Below are positions 4,594-7,580 of a stretch of DNA of 7,580 bases, piece after piece (the first letter of the stretch is position 1; every line of letters starts with the position of its first letter). The DNA is from Bacteroidales bacterium UBA6360. Its GTDB lineage: Bacteria > Bacteroidota > Bacteroidia > Bacteroidales > UBA932. The notes below the pieces were generated by a model that worked only from the letters and a program-made list of their open reading frames with translations, did not search any database and was not told where the DNA came from. The position numbers and the translations under genes were made by a program. The stretch lies in assembly GCA_002440085.1 (NCBI GenBank), contig DJRM01000066.1, forward strand, positions 1 through 7,580, given 5' to 3'.

Positions 4594-7580
4594 ATGAAAC
4601 AAGAATATATGAAAAGGATACTTATTCTGACTCTCCTCATCCTTTCCTCAGCCGCATCGGCCTTTGCCCAGAGCGTGAAGGTCAGCGGAACGGTGAAGGA
4701 CAGCGACGGCAATCCTCTGCCGGGAGTCTATGTTATTGACAAGCAGGCCAAGGCCAAGGGCACCGCGACCGACGCTGACGGAAAATATGAGCTCAGCGTC
4801 ACCTCCGATGGCTTCATCGAGTTCAGCTGCCTCGGCTTCGAGTCGCTGCTGGAGCCTGTAAACGGACGCGCGAAGATTGACGTCGTGCTCAAGTCCGAGT
4901 CCGCGAAACTCGACGACGTGGTGGTCATCGCCTACGGAACTGCCAAGAAATCCGACCTCACGGGCGCTGTATCAGTCGTCGACATGAAGTCGCTCGCCGA
5001 CGTTCCGGCATCTTCGGTCAGCTCCGCCCTTCAGGGCCGCATCGCGGGAATGGACATGATGTCATCGACCGGAGAACCCGGAGCCGAGGCTTCCATCCAG
5101 ATTCGCGGAGCGAGGTCCATCAGTGCCGGAAACGCGCCTCTTATCGTCGTCGACGGGGTGATTGACGCGGTCTCCGACCTCAATGAAATCAACCCGTCGG
5201 ACATCAAGAGCATATCCGTTCTCAAGGATGTCTCCTCCACCTCGCTCTACGGCTCACGCGGAGCGAACGGAGTCATACTCATAACCACGGAACGTGAGAC
5301 CTCAAGGAATTTCACCGCGTCTCTCAAGGCCTCGGCCGGCGTGTCCCGCATCATGGGCAGCCTCGATCTGATGGACGCTTCCGAGTTCGCCAAGTACTGC
5401 AACATGACGCACTACATCTCCGACTACATGAGCGGAAAGGAGACTCCATCGCGCAACTTCTACTTCTCCGAAGAGGAAATCGCAGCGAAAGGCAAGGGCA
5501 CGGACTGGATTGACGCTCTCTCGCAGACCGGTGTATATCAGGACTATAGCTTCTCCGCGCAGGGCGGAACCAACATCACCCGCGCCTCGGCGTCATTCGG
5601 CTACCACAACGAGAGGGGAGTGGTCATAGGCTCCGGGTTCAGCCGCATCAGCGGAAGGGTGAGCGTCGAGACCCAGCCGCTCAAATGGCTCCGCGCCGGC
5701 GTGCGTCTCTACTACGCAGACCGCAGCACCGACAAGTCCAGCGCCTCCATCACCGGAACCAACAGCACCGCAGCGATTTACCTCAGCCCGCTGCTCGGCA
5801 TCAACGACACTTGGAACACCTTCGGCTCGGAGTACGCCTCCGGAGGCTCTCCGTTCAACAACCCATACATCTGCGCCAAGCAGATAAGCCATGACGTGCG
5901 TCAGACTAATCTGAACCTGCTACCGTGGGTGAGGCTCATCTTCAACCGCTACGCCTCCTTCGTCAGCAAGTTCTCCTTCACGACCGACGGCTACAAGTCC
6001 CTGCGCTACGCCCCTTCCACCCTTCCTGTGGCACAGCGCAACCTCACCGGAGGAACAGCAACGGCAATCTGGCAGGACCGTCAGATATTCCTCAGCGAGA
6101 ACACCTTCACATACGACCGCACCTTCTCGCGCCGTCACACCCTGAACCTTCTCGCCGGATTCACGGCCGAGCGCACCAACATAGACTACCGCTACTTCTA
6201 CGGAGAGGGCTACATGGACAACAACGTCACCTACAAGAACCTCGGCGGGCTTCTTGACGACCGCAACACCACCAACCGCAGCTACGAGAACATCAAGACT
6301 TCGATGTCCGTTCTCGCCCGCGTGAACTACGACTACCTCAAGAAATACTACGTCACCCTCACCATGCGTGCCGACGGCGCGTCTAACTTCGCCGACAACC
6401 GCAAGTGGGGAATATTCCCTGCTGCGGCCCTGAGGTGGAACATCAGCCGCGAGGATTTTCTCGCCGGAGCATCGTGGCTCGACGACCTTTCCCTCAGGGC
6501 GAGCGTCGGACGCAGCGGAAACGACGCCATAGGCTCGTATATGTCACAATCCACCCTCACCGCGGACAAGGGAGTGTGGATGCTCGGAGACTACAGGCCG
6601 CTGGCATATTACGACACGCGCCTTAGCAACGGAAACCTCACGTGGGAGACGACGGACTCATATAATATAGGTCTCAATTTCTCCGCGTTCGGCGAAAGGG
6701 TCAATCTCGAAGTCGATGCATACGAATCGAGGACATCGGACCTTCTCCTCGCGATGAAGACGAACCAGAGCACGGGCTACGACACATATTTCACGAATAT
6801 GGGAAACACCCGCAACCGTGGAATCGAGGTCGCCCTCACCACCCGCAACATCGTCACGCGCAAGTTTTCGTGGAGCACTATGTTCACGATTTCGCACAAC
6901 GACCAGCTCGTCATCGACGCCGGCGAAGACCGTCTCGTGCCGACATATTCCAACTTCCGCAACCTCACCCAGCCTCTCTACGGCTATCGCGCCGGCTATC
7001 CGGTGAACTCCCTCTGGGGCTACCAGTATGCCGGGGTATGGCACAGTCAGGACGAGATTGACAGGAACAAGATTTCCAAGACTTATGTCAGTTCGGGCAC
7101 GGAACAGCTCGGAATCTGCCGCTATGTGGATCAGAACAACGACGGGCTGCTCGACCAGGACGACCTTGTCTATCAGGGAAATGCCGACCCTGTGGTCTAT
7201 GGCGGACTTCAGAACACCTTCACTCTCGGCAACCTCTCCCTCAAGGTCTATGCGACCTATTCCTTCGGCGGAAAGATTTACAACATCAGTGAAATCCTCG
7301 CCGGAAGCGGCTCCAGGGCATATAACAAGTACCGCTATATGCTCGATGCATGGGATCCTGAGCTGAATCCCGACTCCAACATCCCGCGTGCCGGCAAGGA
7401 GGACTACAACGCCAGCGACCGCATGATTTACGACGCGTCCTACATCCGTCTCAAGGAAGTCTCGTTGAGCTACCGCTTCAATGTCGCGAAGAAATGGTGC
7501 AAGAGCATCGTGGTGGGCGCGAGCGGGGAGAACCTGCTGCTGTGGAAGCGCTACAACGGCTTCGACCCGGACGTCTCCAC
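4594..7580 (+). CDS. SusC/RagA-family TonB-dependent outer-membrane transporter (3' partial)
   Basis: The frame is open from ATG 4594 to the window edge, giving about 995 residues; ATG 4609 is an equally reasonable start (MKRILILTLLILSSAASAFA). The signal peptide probably ends at FA|Q after bp 4668. Next come a carboxypeptidase-regulatory-like (CarboxypepD_reg-like) domain (about 4681-4900, VSGTVKDSDGNPLPGVYV...ADGKYELSV), the SusC-type TonB-box region DDVVVIAYGT (4912-4941), and the plug, with IQIRGARSIS, APLIVVDGV and SLYGSRGANGVILIT (5242-5286). The remainder is the 22-strand-type barrel, including the family's Asp/Asn-rich stretch YVDQNNDGLLDQDD (7123-7164). The last visible residues, ENLLLWKRYNGFDPDVS, match the family's near-terminal motif, so only some 30-50 residues are missing. 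There is no STN domain ahead of the plug, so it is not the sigma/anti-sigma signalling type; control by the upstream AraC-type regulator fits better. SusC proteins import oligosaccharides or peptides across the outer membrane with a SusD lipoprotein lid; that partner would lie to the right. The cargo cannot be told from sequence. Confidence 0.95.
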   Translation, partial: MKQEYMKRILILTLLILSSAASAFAQSVKVSGTVKDSDGNPLPGVYVIDKQAKAKGTATDADGKYELSVTSDGFIEFSCLGFESLLEPVNGRAKIDVVLKSESAKLDDVVVIAYGTAKKSDLTGAVSVVDMKSLADVPASSVSSALQGRIAGMDMMSSTGEPGAEASIQIRGARSISAGNAPLIVVDGVIDAVSDLNEINPSDIKSISVLKDVSSTSLYGSRGANGVILITTERETSRNFTASLKASAGVSRIMGSLDLMDASEFAKYCNMTHYISDYMSGKETPSRNFYFSEEEIAAKGKGTDWIDALSQTGVYQDYSFSAQGGTNITRASASFGYHNERGVVIGSGFSRISGRVSVETQPLKWLRAGVRLYYADRSTDKSSASITGTNSTAAIYLSPLLGINDTWNTFGSEYASGGSPFNNPYICAKQISHDVRQTNLNLLPWVRLIFNRYASFVSKFSFTTDGYKSLRYAPSTLPVAQRNLTGGTATAIWQDRQIFLSENTFTYDRTFSRRHTLNLLAGFTAERTNIDYRYFYGEGYMDNNVTYKNLGGLLDDRNTTNRSYENIKTSMSVLARVNYDYLKKYYVTLTMRADGASNFADNRKWGIFPAAALRWNISREDFLAGASWLDDLSLRASVGRSGNDAIGSYMSQSTLTADKGVWMLGDYRPLAYYDTRLSNGNLTWETTDSYNIGLNFSAFGERVNLEVDAYESRTSDLLLAMKTNQSTGYDTYFTNMGNTRNRGIEVALTTRNIVTRKFSWSTMFTISHNDQLVIDAGEDRLVPTYSNFRNLTQPLYGYRAGYPVNSLWGYQYAGVWHSQDEIDRNKISKTYVSSGTEQLGICRYVDQNNDGLLDQDDLVYQGNADPVVYGGLQNTFTLGNLSLKVYATYSFGGKIYNISEILAGSGSRAYNKYRYMLDAWDPELNPDSNIPRAGKEDYNASDRMIYDASYIRLKEVSLSYRFNVAKKWCKSIVVGASGENLLLWKRYNGFDPDVS

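Noticed and set aside
7123..7164. EF-hand or dockerin-like calcium site in the transporter
   Set aside because: The Asp/Asn-rich DxNNDGxxDxDD stretch is a usual feature of SusC barrels near this position and is not evidence of a separate domain.

Overview
The window looks like a chromosomal piece of a Bacteroidales bacterium. It carries a SusC-type TonB-dependent transporter, a fimbrillin-like/beta-helix lipoprotein and a regulator with a two-component-type (Reg_prop/Y_Y_Y) propeller sensor, a combination characteristic of Bacteroidota. The genes start in A-rich contexts without strong Shine-Dalgarno sequences. Composition is fairly GC-rich: four 60-base lines counted by hand in the regulator, lipoprotein N-terminus and transporter give about 60-63%. 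That would suit Alistipes/Rikenellaceae-like gut lineages better than low-GC Bacteroides, but the genus is only a guess.

Layout, all on the + strand. (1) 1-2157: the 3' part of a membrane-spanning transcription regulator with a periplasmic beta-propeller (Reg_prop repeats), a Y_Y_Y domain, one transmembrane helix and a cytoplasmic AraC-type DNA-binding domain. It has no histidine kinase and no receiver domain. (2) 2158-2277: a 120-base control region. Together with the last bases of the regulator it contains three copies of a short direct repeat, which are candidate regulator sites. (3) 2278-4563: a lipoprotein with an N-terminal fimbrillin-like domain, an internal Gly/Ser/Asp-rich insert and a C-terminal repeat region with eight C-x-N-type units. 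(4) 4594-7580: a SusC-like outer-membrane TonB-dependent transporter that lacks only its last few dozen residues. A SusD-like partner would be expected just past the right edge but cannot be seen.

Proposed working model (inference): the regulator senses a ligand in the periplasm and acts directly through its AraC domain on the repeats. This would switch on a transcript carrying the lipoprotein and the SusC-like transporter, separated by only 30 bases with no terminator visible. The lipoprotein could bind substrate at the cell surface or act as an adhesin, and the SusC-like barrel would import the cargo. No glycoside hydrolase, lyase or peptidase is visible, so the substrate class cannot be named. 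The points most worth a second look are the kinase-less regulator, the direct repeats overlapping its stop codon, the lipoprotein placed ahead of susC, and the drop in GC inside the lipoprotein's C-terminal repeats. I saw no RNA genes, CRISPR arrays, insertion sequences or convincing minus-strand genes.
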